From: Echria macrotheca
Lineage: Eukaryota > Ascomycota > Sordariomycetes > Sordariales > Schizotheciaceae
Direction: 5' to 3'
Assembly (NCBI GenBank): GCA_030411725.1
Contig: MU839834.1
Coordinates: 1,116,001 to 1,180,000, forward strand
Length of the DNA: 64,000 nt
Shown one piece after another: positions 32,480 through 44,515 of the stretch. The translations under genes were made by a program, and so were the position numbers. The notes beneath the pieces were generated by a model. That model searched no databases. It had not been told where the DNA came from and worked only from the letters and a program-made list of their open reading frames with translations. Each line of letters starts with the position of its first letter. Position 1 is the first letter of the stretch.

Positions 32480-33280
32480 ATGGCCACAACGGCCCCCCCA
32501 ACCCACGCGCTGGCCGAGCGCCTCCTCGAACGCACCTCCTCCCCTTCGACATCCTACACCTTCTCCTTCACGCCCTTCCTCCAGCGGACATACCAACACA
32601 GCCTCCTCCCGTCCTCCTCCTCTTCGTCTCACCCGCCCGAAACCAACACCAACACCAACAACAACAGACCCTCAGGTTTTGGTTCTCTAGTCTGCAAGCA
32701 CTGGCTCCGCGGCCTCTGCAAGAAGGGCGAGTCGTGCGAGTTCCTGCACGAGTACAACCTGCGCAAGATGCCCGAGTGCAACTTTTTTCTGCGCAACGGC
32801 TACTGCTCCAACGGCGACGAGTGTTTGTATCTGCACATCGACCCGTCCTCGCGGCTGCCGCCGTGTCCGCACTACGACCGGGGCTTCTGTCCGCTCGGCC
32901 CGCGGTGCGATAAGAAGCATCTGAAGCGAAAAATGTGCCCGTATTACCTGGCCGGGTTTTGTCCTGATGGCAAAGCGTGCCGGGAGGGCGCGCATGCGCG
33001 CTGGGTGGGCGAGAAGGAGTTGGAAAAGCCGAGGGCGAGGGAGGAGAAGAGCAAGGAGGAGGTGGAGTTGCAGCTGCAGCAGAATGTGGAGAGAGAGCGG
33101 GAGAGGGAGAGGGAGAGGGAGAGAGACAGAGAGAGGGATGGGATGGAGAGGGACGGAGGAGGGAGGAATCGGGGGGATAGGGATGGTGGTTCGGAGAGGG
33201 GACATGGGCATAAAGAGAGGTTTGGTGGGAGGGGTGGGAGGTGGAGGGGCAAGGGCCGGTTTAGGGGGAGGGGGCACTGA
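32480..33280 (+). CDS. YTH1: CPSF30/Yth1-like mRNA 3'-end processing protein lacking the usual first zinc finger
   Basis: Intronless, 266 residues. Start at AAGATGG, chosen because homology begins at YTFSFTPFLQRTY soon after; an in-frame ATG 28 codons upstream gives a non-conserved extension. Four CCCH fingers are visible: CKHWLRGLCKKGESCEFLH, CNFFLRNGYCSNGDECLYLH, CPHYDRGFCPLGPRCDKKH and CPYYLAGFCPDGKACREGAH. They correspond to fingers 2-5 of Yth1/CPSF30, where fingers 2-3 read the AAUAAA-type signal and the last two bind Fip1. The usual first finger between SLLP and GFGSLVCKHW is replaced by a Ser/Pro/Thr/Asn stretch with no cysteine, and neither alternative frame encodes one. The tail is an RE/RD repeat followed by Arg/Gly-rich sequence. 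Confidence 0.93.
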   Translation: MATTAPPTHALAERLLERTSSPSTSYTFSFTPFLQRTYQHSLLPSSSSSSHPPETNTNTNNNRPSGFGSLVCKHWLRGLCKKGESCEFLHEYNLRKMPECNFFLRNGYCSNGDECLYLHIDPSSRLPPCPHYDRGFCPLGPRCDKKHLKRKMCPYYLAGFCPDGKACREGAHARWVGEKELEKPRAREEKSKEEVELQLQQNVERERERERERERDRERDGMERDGGGRNRGDRDGGSERGHGHKERFGGRGGRWRGKGRFRGRGH

Positions 33281-33914
33281 TTGTTTGCTGCTCTTGGTGA
33301 TGAATGGGCGGTTATGGTGTCTTGTGGTTCCGGTACAGAGAAAGGGGCGGGATCAATAGACCTAAATACGTGTACTGCTCAACCTCCAAGAGGTTTTGCA
33401 GTCCCGGGCGTTTAATGGCTACTTTAGAGAAATGCGATGACTCCAGCGAGAATGCAATATATGCATATGGAAACAGCACGAACGATTGGTGAAACTAAGG
33501 TAGCATTTGCAGCCATTCAGGTCTAACAGCTGTCAGGATGTGAGACATGTTGTCTATTAGGGTTGGGTTAGCAACTGTGACGAAGGAAGCTATTCACAAG
33601 CCCATAGACTATTCCGTATCAGCCACCACAAGCTTTGGGGCTGGGCCAGACCACAGCAGAACCAGGTCTAGAGACAGTAGGGCAAAAGGGGCGAGTCTAG
33701 GATCAGCACACTGCACAAATCTCGACTTTGTAACCACCAACACACAAACATGGCCAGGAGCACACAACTCCAGGATATATCATTTGTAAACCAAGAAGCA
33801 AAGATATGCAATTATTATCATAGCTCATACCGTGGAGATGTCCAAACGCCGCCCATGCAGTCCCCGTGTAAGTCCCATCCCATCTATACACACACACATA
33901 TATATACCACATCA
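33281..33914. other. Convergent intergenic region
   Basis: Between the 3' ends of YTH1 (+) and the DUF1776 gene (-). A CACACACATATATATACC microsatellite lies near 33891. No gene seen. Confidence 0.55.
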
Positions 33915-35519
33915 TCACCCCTCCTTCCACACATGCGCATCCGCCACATGCTCCAGCGGTACGGCAACAAACGACTCTCCCGCCATCACATCCCCCCCAT
34001 CACTGCTGCTCCCCATCGACACCGACCTCGGACTATTATACGAGCTCGCACTGCTCTGCCACGTCGTGAGCTCATCCACCCGCCGAATCCCCATCATATA
34101 CGCCACCAGCCCGCGCGGGACCCACCGGCCAACGAAACCATACACGCTCGCGCCGAGGCCGATGCGTACTACCCCGGACGTATTCGACCCGTCAATGACA
34201 TCAAACACGGCATTGTGCAGATCCCGCAGCGAGCTCCCCTTCATCCCGTGGATGCGGCCGGCGCTGATGGCCGAGCCCGACTGGCTGATATAATTCTTGC
34301 CGTAGGCGTGCCGCGCCGAGTCGGGCCACGCGTTGGTGTCGAGCCCCTCGGGCGGCGGGAGCAGGCCGTACTGGCCGCCGCCGCTGTGCTGGTCGCCGCG
34401 GTGGTTCCACGACGGCGTGAATGCCGAGAAATCAAACGTGCCCAGCTGGAAGTGGGTGACCGGGATGGCGAGGGGGCGCAGTTCGGCGGTCAAAACCTCT
34501 GTGAAGGCTGACAGGGCCGAGCAGACGGTCGCCTCGGGCGCGTGGAATGGCGGATTAATACTCGAAATAATCGAGGGCGTGAAGACGAGGACCTTGGGCG
34601 GTTGGAACTTTTCGGCCGACCCGAGACGGGCTGTGAGCAATGGAAGAAAGGCCTGGATCGTGAGGATCGGCTGGAGGAGGTGCGTGTTGAAGAGGTCGGC
34701 GAAGCTCGAAGGCGGGATGGTCGCGATTGGTGAGGTCTGGTAGTTGAGCGAGGGGATGAGGATGACGCCCTTGAGGGCGATGTGGTGTTTTTTGCCTTTG
34801 GGGATCGGCGAGTGGGCAGACTGGAGATACTGCGCGAACCGCTCGATCGAGCTTCCAGCGCTTGGAGGCTGTGGTGGTTATTAGCATGTGACCATGTGCA
34901 GAGGTCAAACAACTTACATCAGTGATGTCGATCGTCAGCGGCTGGATATCCGGTCGCGAGAGCTTCTGAACCATGACCTCGTCCTCGTGCCCGCTGCAGA
35001 CGATATAGACAATAAACCCTTTCCTCTCGAGGTCGAGAGACAAGGACCGCGTCAGGGGGAGGGACGGAGACCCGGCGATGACCACCACGTCCATCCTCCC
35101 GCCGTTGCCGGCGCGTCTCGCGCGTCGTGACTTGCGCGCGTTTGCGCTGCTCCGGTATGTTTTGTAGACAATAGTTCCCGTCGCCAGGATGATGACACCA
35201 GTCAGCAGCTTGTGTCTCGACACCCACGTCTGGATCCGCTCGAGGACCGACGTCGGGATGGGCAGGACCGGGGGTGCCGGCGGCGGCGGTCTCGGTCGGA
35301 TCATGTCGGGGACATAGGGCGAGGAAGCGAGCAAGTCGCGGACACGGCCGGCGATCTCCTCGACGTGGTCGTTGATGAAGTCGGCGACATCGGTCGAGTA
35401 GCGCTTGACATCGTTGGGGAGCGACGACAGCTGTCGGGCACTGGTTAGCGGCGGGCCTCAGAGACGCGACTACGACATGAACTTACCACGTCGAGAAAAG
35501 CCTGATCATCGGCCGACAT
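33915..35519 (-). CDS. DUF1776 family protein (Tda5-like, short-chain-dehydrogenase-related)
   Basis: Three exons on the minus strand: 35487-35519, 34918-35430, 33915-34868; 499 residues. It starts MSADDQAFLDV and continues LSSLPNDVKRYSTDV and FINDHVEEIAGRV. One membrane-like helix (KLLTGVIILATGTIVY) and a basic stretch (KSRRARRAGN) precede an SDR-like domain with VVVIAGSPSLPLTRSLSLDL. DUF1776 is a fungal-specific family that includes yeast Tda5 and has a degenerate Rossmann fold; the enzymatic activity is not established. The C-terminal part keeps an SDR-like order (VLVFTPSIISSINPPFHAPEAT, resembling the helix after the catalytic Ser), but a YxxxK motif is not evident. Likely anchored to an organelle membrane. 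Confidence 0.85.
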
Positions 35520-35812
35520 GTTAGAATATCTCGTCGCGATCTGTGGCCCTGTCAAGGTCGGGTTGTCGTGATGCGCTCGACAACAAAGGAGTCGCAGTGG
35601 ATAGCTCCCGGAAAACTTGGGTTATCGGCGCCGTCTGGGGTTTATCGGGTTGGTCCGGGCGTCCGCGTCTCCTCAGTGGAGCAACGTCATCCTCCGCATC
35701 TTGGCATCCCCGAGCGCGGGGTTTCCGCCGATAGTTACCGCAGCGCGCATCCAGACAGCTTGTTTGATTCAAAATGAATTCCTTGTACGGAATATGAAAA
35801 AGTACCCAACAG

Positions 35813-36859
35813 CTACAGCTTACGAGCAATGGCCCTCAGCCGGACATAGCTAAACATATACCCCCCTCCCGGCTTGGCACACACAACCTCCAGCACATCC
35901 ACCACCTCCCGAATACATTTTTCTCTCTCGTCCTCATCATCCCCCGGCAGCGCCTGGAAGAACTGCTTCGCCATGAGCCTCACCCACCCCTCGACGCCGC
36001 CCGCGTCGGCCGTGGTAGGCCGCCACTCGCGCTCGATGCGCTCGACCTCGAACCCGCCCACTTTCTGCTCCAACATCTCCGTCATCCACACCTCGTCGGG
36101 GAAAAACCACGGGTCAACCTCCTGCGTGCGCGCGAGGCCGAGCCGTCTCCCCACGACGGCCAGCAGCGCCGCCCGGATCTCGGAGCAGTTGCCCAGCCCG
36201 CCCATCTCGAACACGAACCGGCCGCCGGGGGCCAGGGCGGCGCTCACGCCCTGGAAGAAAGCCTCGCGTGTCGCTTCGGGCCGGAGGATCCAGTGCATGG
36301 CTGCGTTGGAGAAGACCTTTGTAAAGGTCTGCTTCTGAAGCGCGGGGTACGAGGTGAGTTGGGTTGCGTCGACCACTTTGGAACCCGGGCTGTCAGTATC
36401 CCAGTTCCCCCCTCCCTCAACAGGGACGTTGGTGTAGGTAGGTGGGTAGGTAGGTACCTTCAAAAGTGCATTTGCCCTGTAATCCCGCCTCGGCGGCGGC
36501 CTTGTTCGACGCCTCGATCATGGCCGGAGACCCGTCGACGCCATGGAGTGATCCCTTGCCCTGGCGAAGGATCTCGCCGATTTGCACGTCGAGGACTCCA
36601 TCTAGGTCGATGTTAGTGCGCGTTGACACCTGAAAGCGAAAGAGGAACACGTCACCGCCGCAGCCCAGGTCGAGGATGACATCGTCTTTCTGCGGGTCTA
36701 GCCATTGCATGACTTTGGTCGCCAGCTTCGGCACAAATGAGGCCGAGTGCTGGTAGGCCTATCATCCAACCATGACTATATTAGTCATTGTATCTGCTCT
36801 GCTATGGGAGGTTGAATCCTTACCTCGGAGGACCAGTTATCCTTCTTTTCTGTCGCCAT
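35813..36859 (-). CDS. Class I SAM-dependent methyltransferase (trans-aconitate methyltransferase-like)
   Basis: Four exons on the minus strand: 36824-36859, 36656-36758, 36458-36601, 35813-36375; 281 residues. Spliced motifs read DVILDLGCGDGVLDVQI (SAM motif I, rebuilt across intron 2), GVDGSPAMIEASN (acidic loop binding SAM) and VVDATQLTS (motif II/III, rebuilt across intron 3). FSNAAMHWI and LAPGGRFVFEMGG follow as motifs IV and VI. This order is that of methyltransferase type 11 / Tam-like proteins; the substrate is unknown. Start at 36859 has a perfect GCCATGG context; an in-frame ATG at 36868 would add MKA. Intron 3 contains repeated GTAGGTAGGTGGGTAGGTAGGT. The gene lies in a run of minus-strand genes with the amidase. 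Confidence 0.88.
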
Positions 36860-36868
36860 GGCTTTCAT

Positions 36869-37230
36869 GAGATGGAATTCAACTCTGAACAGAGACTTTT
36901 GCCGCGACTTATATACACATCCAAGACAACCACATCGGACATAGCATTGGACGGCCCACCCCCCGGCTGCCCCCATGGGATGGGCCGATCTCGGCGCCTT
37001 GCAGCATTCTGCGCCTTTCGAGTTGAGACAGCCGGAACAAGAGACAACGTGTGAGGAAACCAAATATGGACGTCTATTACCTCATATCACCGAGCTCATA
37101 AAATAACTAATGCTTCGCCGCTCACGATGCGTTGCCGTTCTTGCCGGCTCCCAATAAACGCTGCCTCTGACCCCCCTTTCCTCAGACACCCCCTCGAGGT
37201 TCTGTGTCTCATAACAGAATGGAAAAAACC
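36869..37230. other. Intergenic region
   Basis: Short promoter region of the methyltransferase and 3' flank of the amidase. Nothing specific recognised. Confidence 0.5.
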
Positions 37231-39034
37231 CTAATCCAGCTCGAATAATTGGTACCTCTTGTCGCCCAGTGCGTCCTCGATCCTCCTCATCACAGCTAAC
37301 ACCTTCTCCTCCTCCAACCGCCTCCCCACAACCTGGACACCTACCGGAAGCCCATGCATCTGCTCGGCGTCGTAGTGCTTGTACGCCCCGCGGGCAACTC
37401 CGTTTAGTTTCCGCATATCGAAACCAGCAGGGAGCTTATCGACGGTTTTGTCGACATGCGTGATGGGTAGAACACCGGCTGTGTAGTCGAGCTGTTTATA
37501 TATGTCAGCAACCAGAAACCACCGGATATGGGACGGGATCAGACATACCAGGTTGAACAGAAATGTATACCCGCAGCTGCTGACAGCATCGCGCATCCCC
37601 CCGTGCGGCACCGCAGGCGTGGCGTTAACCGGCGAGATGATAACATCCAGCTCCTGCGCGTTCCACCACTCAAACCATCTCGCCCTGTACGCCTCGCGCT
37701 CCTTGACAAGGTGCCAATTCCCAAACGCCGACTGGGCCCGCCAGTTGCGCACCAGCCCGGCCCAGACGTCGTCCCGCCGTACATACTTGACCCAGAGGTA
37801 GTACACCCACCGGATAGGCCCCGGTAGTCTGGCCAAGCGGCGAAGCTGCGCAGCACCCTCGTCGTTCCACTCGCCCGGTCGTCGGAACGACTCAAACATC
37901 TGGCACCCGTCGGCGTTGAGTAGCATCGACGCCAGACGAAGACCCTCGTACATGTCCGGAGGAGGGCTGGCGAGGTCTGCAACGTCATGCCCGGCATTGA
38001 GCAGCGAGGCCTCAACTATGGCGAGCGCCCGCGCGCAAGCCGGGCTGGGATCCACGACGCCGTCTGTCCGCAACACGCCGACCCGGAGCTTCTTGCTGCT
38101 GTCCCAAAACTCGCTCTCGACATCGTGCCGCCAGGGGAGAGGGTGAACCGTCCCGTCGTACCGCCATGGCTGCATGGAAACCACAGCCCGGGTGAAGTAC
38201 GTCAGATCTCCCAGCGTTCGTGCCATCGGACTGTACACGCTCGGCACGCCCTCCTGACCCGGCATACTGGTGCAGATGCCGGCTTTGGGCCACCGGCCAG
38301 TCGAGCAGCGCAGGCTGTAACATCCGGAAAAGTGCGCCGGCACCCGCACACTACCCGCCACATCGCTTCCCACCCCGATGCGGCCGCCCATGGCCAGAAG
38401 TGCGGCCTCGCCACCCGTCGACCCGCCCGGCGAGTACTTGATATTATGCGGGTTCATGCATCGACCCCACACGTCGTTGGTGCTCTCGAAGCTGAGCAGC
38501 GTGATAGGCAGGTTCGTCTTGACGTAGGGTACGGCACCGGCGTCGCGGAGCAGCCGCACCATGGGCCCGTCGGCGGCCGTCTTGTTGCCAACAAACGATG
38601 AGTAGCCCACCGTCGTGTCGTAGCCACCCACGACGATGGTGTCCTTGAGGCTGACGGGGATTCCGGCAAGGGGGCCTTTCGTGTCGAGCCTGTCAAGGCT
38701 GGCCTCAGCCGAGTCGATCATCACCTCGGTCAGGCAGTTGGTACGCGTGTGAGCTCTCAGCGCCATCTTTCCGTACGCATGCAGCACCGACAGCGGCAAC
38801 GTCTTACCGTCCCGGACCGCGCCAACGAGGTCCTCGATCGGACGGTCAAGGATGAAGCGGTCTTCCCGCGCCAGGGGCGACTTGTAGACCGCCGGGAGCG
38901 AGGCGATACGGGTCGCGCGTTCATGCTGCTTGAACTGGCTGCTCTACCATTAGCAACAGTCATGTCTCTACGGTCCAGGAAATGGCTTGCCAGTCACGCC
39001 GATGCCGCAGGTAGTCGAGCAGAAAGAAGCCCAT
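37231..39034 (-). CDS. Amidase-signature family hydrolase
   Basis: Preferred model on the minus strand: exons 38972-39034, 37549-38934, 37231-37491; 569 residues, the usual size of fungal amidases. The Ser-cisSer-Lys triad is visible: Lys about 118 in PVSLKDTI, cis-Ser about 193 in SPGGSTGGEA, nucleophile Ser about 216 in GSDVAGSVRVPA. These enzymes hydrolyse C-N bonds of amides; the substrate is unknown. Start is tentative: ATG 39034 (MGFFLLDYLRHRRDW) needs a very short 37-nt first intron to reach QFKQHERATRIASLP. The second intron (57 nt, GTATGT donor, GCTGAC branch) is in frame without a stop, so it is easily read as coding; removal joins FLFNL to LDYTAGVLP, the family-typical sequence. 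Confidence 0.85.
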
Positions 39035-39629
39035 TGTGTACTGTACAATGCCAATTGGCCAGTCCCAGCTCAGTCGGCCTGCTGCTTTGCAGTTAAGAGT
39101 CTTGGCCACGCCGCGGTTGCGTGGTTCATCGGCATAGAGAAATCAGAAAAGGCAGGCAAGAGAAGGGGAAGCTGCGTGTAAGTCGGATCCCTATCGCCAT
39201 CTCTACTATTTAAGGAAAGCGTCGGTAGTCGGAACCCCAACTTCCCCGCATCCACCCCCAACAGCTCTTTCCTTATCTCGGTCGACGAGCGGTGAGCTTC
39301 TCCACCTCTCCGCGAACATTAAGCCGCCCAATGCCGCCTTGGACACAAAGAAACTCCCATTCCGTGTCTCTAACTGATCGTCCATCATACACACAGCTCC
39401 GTCGTTCCTCCCCACTCTCGCAGCCAGGGAAGCACCAGCTGCACAATTACCTCCCAAAGTAAAATCATTCGACGCTCCGCCCAGTGGCGCCCAGACATGC
39501 AGTAAGAGGAAAACCCACCAGGAAAAGAATCAATACCAGCCAAACCCAACCCAGCTTTTCCTGCCGTGACCCCCAAACACCCTTTCCGAGAATTCAAACT
39601 GAGACGTGCCGCAACGGAACTCCGATACC
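39035..39629. other. Intergenic region
   Basis: Lies between the amidase start and the CAC2 3' end (both minus-strand genes). Holds the amidase promoter; no gene seen. Confidence 0.5.
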
Positions 39630-41973
39630 CTACGTCGCGGGTTTCTCGTTACCACCGTTGGTCGATTCACTTCCTCCGCTGACTAACGTCGGTGCGATCC
39701 GTCGACGCTTCGACTGTGTGCTCGAAGCCTCGTCGCCATCCAGTTCGCTGGTTTCCCTCTTGAGGTTGTTAGAGCCCGTGACAGAGCCCCGGGGTGTCTC
39801 GGGGGGTGTAGTTATTGGCATGCCCGTCACCTGGCCCGAATGGGCAGCCGTAATACTTGGTACTTGGCCAGAGATGAGAGGTGGGTTGCTAATCACCCCC
39901 GTAGTGGCCGCCGACGCCTGCGTTATGATGGATGACGTGGAGTTAGACCGTGCAGGGGACGCCGGCCTCGGGTTGACGAATGCCGCCGTTGTCGTCGTTG
40001 GTGGCGAAGGAGCCGTGAGAGAACTCGCCGAGTCTCGGTGACGATGGTGCGCTCCATTGGGAAATGGCGAGGGCGGCGCAAATACGGATGTCGGTGTAGG
40101 CACCGGTGTGTTCTGGCTGGAAGAAACGGCTGTCGTAGAGCCAGTCGCCTTTATCGGTCCGAGCTCTCCCTTGTAAATCTCTCCCAGCTCTCCTGGTAAG
40201 AAGGACAGTGTGGAGCAAAACCCATCAGACGACGAGATTAGCAATGTCAGACCATCGCTCGACCTGCCTCGTGTTAGCGATGGAACCTCTTAGGTACGAA
40301 CGACTTACCATGTCAAATCCGTAAAGGTTGCGCAGTGCAAGTTGCTCACTATGCAAATCGGCGTCTGCTGCTGGGTATCATAAAGCAGGACCGAGTCTTG
40401 GGTAGCCACGGCATATACCATGCGATAACGCAAAGAGAACGCTGGCCTCGGCCCTGGCCCTTGTACTCCAGTTTCGAGGGTGAGATTCTTCGAGGAAGCG
40501 GGTGTCTCGGCGGACGCCGGCGGCGGTGGCGGATCCATGACAGACGGCGCGGGGGAAGGCTTCGAGAGAGGCTCTGGAAGAGACGGTATGGCTTCCTCGG
40601 CCGACGAGGTATCAATGGTAATGTTCTTCGTAACAGGTGGGCTTTGTCGAAGCGTGTAGACAATGGGCGAACACCTCACCGCAACTGATGGCTTTTTATG
40701 ACCGGGCAAGTGCGCAATCGGCGGCTTGTTTATACCGCCCCGGGTGTAAATGTAGACCGTGTTGACAATCTCATACGACGGCTTACCGCCGTCCGTCTGG
40801 TGTTGGGTCTGGTACTGCCCGGCAGGCGTGAGCAGAAGGCTCCCATCCGGCGTAAAGGTCAACCTCCGGAAGAAAGACGTCAAGGTCTCATTTGCGTAGA
40901 GGTTGGCGTTCTTAAGTCCGAAGCTCATGCTCATAGGGTGCGGCTTTGGTGAGACCTCCATGGGCATGACGGCCGGAAGAGGCATAGATGGCGCAGGCGA
41001 TACCGATCGTCTCGACGAAAACGAGGATCTCCGGCTATGGCTGATGACACTCGGCGGATTCATGGGCAAAGCAATCGATGTGGGTGTGCCCGGCGCCGAG
41101 GGCACCGGTGATCCCATCGACACGCTCGGAACTGCATCGATCGAGGCCATGACGGATCGATGGCCCATCTCAGGTGGCGCGGGGCTGTTGGAAGATATTC
41201 GGCGTGGGGGCAGGTCGGTCTTGATGTGGCTGGCGACCTTGGGAGGTGCGTCGTGGTTGGGAAGCGTATACTGGCCATCCTTTGTCCGGAGCGAGTAGAT
41301 GTGAACCGAACGATCCGACGATTGCGTCGCAATATACTCGTTCAGAGGATCCCAAGCGACGCCCTGGACATAGTGGCTGTGTTCGGCGATCTGCCTGACT
41401 AGAGTCCCGGTTCCCGCGTTGTAGATACGCGCGATGTTGTCCATACTACCAATAATAAAGTATGTGGCATCTGGGGACCAAGCCAGGTCGTAGATCTCGG
41501 TTCCCAGCGACCGACACATGTGTTTCGTCCGCCATGTTTCCTTGTCTTCCATCTGGTCGGAACCGAAGCTTGGGTAATGGGTTTCGGAGGGAACCCACAA
41601 TATCACGTTGCCATCGTCGCCGGCGGATGCAAGAAGTTCGCCTGGAGCGGGGGTCAGCATTTCGCAAGAATTTCGGAAGGGGTTGCTTACCCTTGGGGGC
41701 CCAGCGAACGACATTGACAGCCTGTGAGTGCTTGGACAAGGTTGCGAGATATTCCACCTTGCGATCCTCGCCGTCTTGCTCTATCTTCCAAAGCTACTTC
41801 ACGTCAGCTCGGCGGCGCGATGGCACGACTTGGGGTCCTCGACCTACCCGGACATTGTTGTCGCCAGCGCCCGTGGCAAGTCGACCCTTGCCGTTGGGTT
41901 CGAAATGAGCAGAGTAAATCGGGTACGGGTTGTTTTCGTGGTGCCAGTTGACGATCAGCGGCGTGGCCTTCAT
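39630..41973 (-). CDS. CAC2: Chromatin assembly factor 1 subunit Cac2/p60 (WD40)
   Basis: Four exons on the minus strand: 41848-41973, 41691-41793, 40309-41641, 39630-40263; 731 residues. It starts MKATPLIVNWHHEN, typical of the CAF-1 p60/Cac2 family, and contains a WD40 propeller: HFEPNGKGRLATGAGDNNVRLWKI, HSQAVNVVRWAPKGELLASAGDDGNVILW, GTEIYDLAWSPDATYFIIGSMDNIARIY, HYVQGVAWDPLNEYIATQSSDRSVHIY, then later blades ending ATFTDLTWSSDGLTLLISSSDGF. A large Ser/Pro-rich insertion sits mid-propeller, as in fungal homologues. The C-terminus is disordered with a KRRRIAPT motif. CAF-1 deposits H3-H4 behind replication forks; Cac2 links its large subunit to Asf1. Confidence 0.92.
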
Positions 41974-44515
41974 CGTGACCTCAATTCGATCGCAAAAGAG
42001 CTACCATGAGGGGTTGGTCGCCGTAATATATGGGTAAGCGATGGCGTGAGTGCAAAGCCGCTGCCAGTAGGTGATTCTGCTGCAATCAATTGACGCCAGG
42101 GCAGTCGTGGTTCTGTAAAATACGGTACACGTAGTGGGTGCAGCAGCTGCGGAAGCTCGGAAATCGGGGACTTCGAAGTCGATGGACACGGACCTTCCAG
42201 GCTTCTCCAACAGTCGTGTCGATTCCCCGGGTCAAAGGGTGCTACTATTGAGGGAATTGCTGACAAGCCTTGGATTCTGCAACGAAAATTGGGATCCGGA
42301 TTTGATTGCTGGAAATGTGTGACAAGGAGGCTTTGGCGTGGCACCGGGTCCCTGGGCGAGCGCTCGGCATGGAAACAGTTGGAGGTTTTGGGGCTGATGT
42401 GACCCACGATGATCACGGTGCCGTTGATGTCGCGTTTGGCGTCGCTACGATGTCAACCGGCCAATCAGCACAGGGCAATGTTTCCCCGATCTTGGGTTCC
42501 CCTCCTTCCTTATGCAAACCTTCTTTCACAAGGAACAAACCAACGCCTTGCTAGCGCTGAACAGTGGCACGAAACATGATTTGCGACTGTTTCTAGGCAC
42601 AGAGAGGCGACCACTCCACGCGTTTCGAGGTACTTGTACAGCAGGTTCAGGAAGCGTGCTTTCGCCAGCTGAAACTAGAATAAATTCCTACTCACCAGCC
42701 GGTCTTCCCCTTGATTCCCTGCATGATAAATGTTTATTTAGCTTCTGCATTCGACTTCGTTCTATTTCCTGCTACTCTGTTTCTCTTTTCCGCTGAACTG
42801 CAAAGGCTACTGACGACGTCAACACGCGTCGCCACACCGGCTCGTGGAGCACGGGAGTCGGGTCGGTTCTCAGCGTTGAGTCCCCAAGAATCGGAGATAT
42901 GGGGGAGGCTGAATACCCTCAAAAGCTTTAGTGTTCTCTTGCAGAATTGGCAGGTGAGTTTATCGTCTTTATGACTCGAGCTTCCCATTACAACCTCGAC
43001 AGGGCCGATGTTTGCCGGAAGAAGGCCTTCATTGCCACCTCGTCTGTTGTAGTAATCGGCGATCACGCAAACACAACGCTTTGTATCCGTAGATGCTGCG
43101 GCGTAGACCCCGGCGGATCAGAAGAAAGTGGCCTAGCTTACCACTTACACTACACCCTCAGGCCAACAAGAGTCACGCCTTGCAACCTGGCGAATAAGGC
43201 CCGAGCAATTTTTGCACCGAGGAGGGAGGGGGTTTGAGTCAGAGCTTGCTTCCTTCAAGCCTGGAAATCACGGCATATTGCTATGGCTGCCTGGTTTAAT
43301 CAGATAGTATTGAGAGAAACCCGAGACGGGATGGAACCAGATGAAGAGTGTGTGTGGCAGTGCGGGCAGCTCCCCACCATCCAGGCGGTTAGGCCCAGAA
43401 AAGCCTTCCGTGAGCTCAAGGGATTGCGGAGTCGGAGGTGAGGCAAGCGAGCCTGGGAGCGCCCCCGCAATCCGCTGTCTTGCGCACGGGTAAAGGTTCC
43501 GTCCCGGTCCCGCTTGCGGTGTGCCGCGAGGGGCGCCGGGGGGCTGCAAGTCGCCTTCCAAGGTTGTCCGCACACCGCTCGGGACCGTTATCGCCCACTC
43601 CTTCGCGAAGCCACCCCCCGAGGAGAAAGGTCGAATCCGACCTTCCACAAAAGGACTAAAAGGCCGGCACGGCCGTCGAGTCATAACGGAGGGCAGCGGG
43701 CCTGGAAGCTGAGGATCATCTCTGCACGACATTCATTGCCGCTGTGTCGACGGACACGCACCTTGGTCCCCTATGAGCTCGGGCTGTGCCGTGACGATGC
43801 GTCCCACGATCCTCTGATGACCGGCTAATGCATCATCGACAGCAGCAAATCGGATGTAGTTGCACCTGGCTGCAAGAGACGCTGTGATTTGCCAATCCCA
43901 CCCAAAACCGACTCGCGAGACAGGTCTTGGCTGGGCAGTTTCCTCCTGGCTGGCACATACAGTGTTTTCCCAACCCTCCCTCACCGCATGAGTCAACCCT
44001 CGCTGCCGGACACCACGGTAAAACTATGCAACAGCGGCATCTAGATTGTGTGTGGGATGATTACCTACCCATGGCCGCAGCACGGCTGGACGGCCGCTTC
44101 CCAGCCTCTCGGCCTCGCAAACACGGCGTGCAGATACCCCGGGCAAGCTAGCTGGGGGAAAATTATGGATTTCGTCTTACACCTCGTTGCCCTGCACTTT
44201 TGCCCCGGGGGGATGGATACTCGTGACCTCCGACATTTTATTTTATTTTCCTCGCCTCCCGACGAAGTTGCCCCTTCCTCTGGTTCTGGTTCCTCCCCAA
44301 ATATCTACTCCATGCGCCGCAGCATGTTGTAGCCCCCCCGATCTCGGACTTTGGGAATCTCGTCGATACACCGGCTTTGCATCATTAAAATCAATACGCC
44401 TTTGGAGAAGCGTAATCGACAACGCCGTTGCGAGCGGTAGAGCTCCTCAACGAGCAAACTGGGTGTGAGAAAAAAAACGGGTCTGCAGCTGGGAAGCAGC
44501 CGGCACTTGTCTCTC
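41974..44515. other. Long intergenic region between CAC2 (-) and the ABC transporter (+)
   Basis: 2.5 kb between two divergent starts. None of the frames shows a family motif or consistent codon bias. The right end near 44230-44340 has a C/T-rich block. A tRNA-like T-arm (GGTCGAATCCGACC near 43627) was considered and rejected. Confidence 0.5.

Noticed and set aside
32227..32913. 228-codon frame overlapping YTH1
   Set aside because: Shadow of YTH1 in another frame; it lacks the CCCH fingers.
36865..37063. 92-codon minus-strand frame extending the methyltransferase upstream
   Set aside because: The added N-terminus is Cys-rich and not family-like; the GCCATGG at 36859 is the better start.
43600..43660. 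Possible tRNA T-arm GGTCGAATCCGACC
   Set aside because: The loop lacks the TTCRA core in the right place, and no anticodon or acceptor stem of correct spacing could be built.
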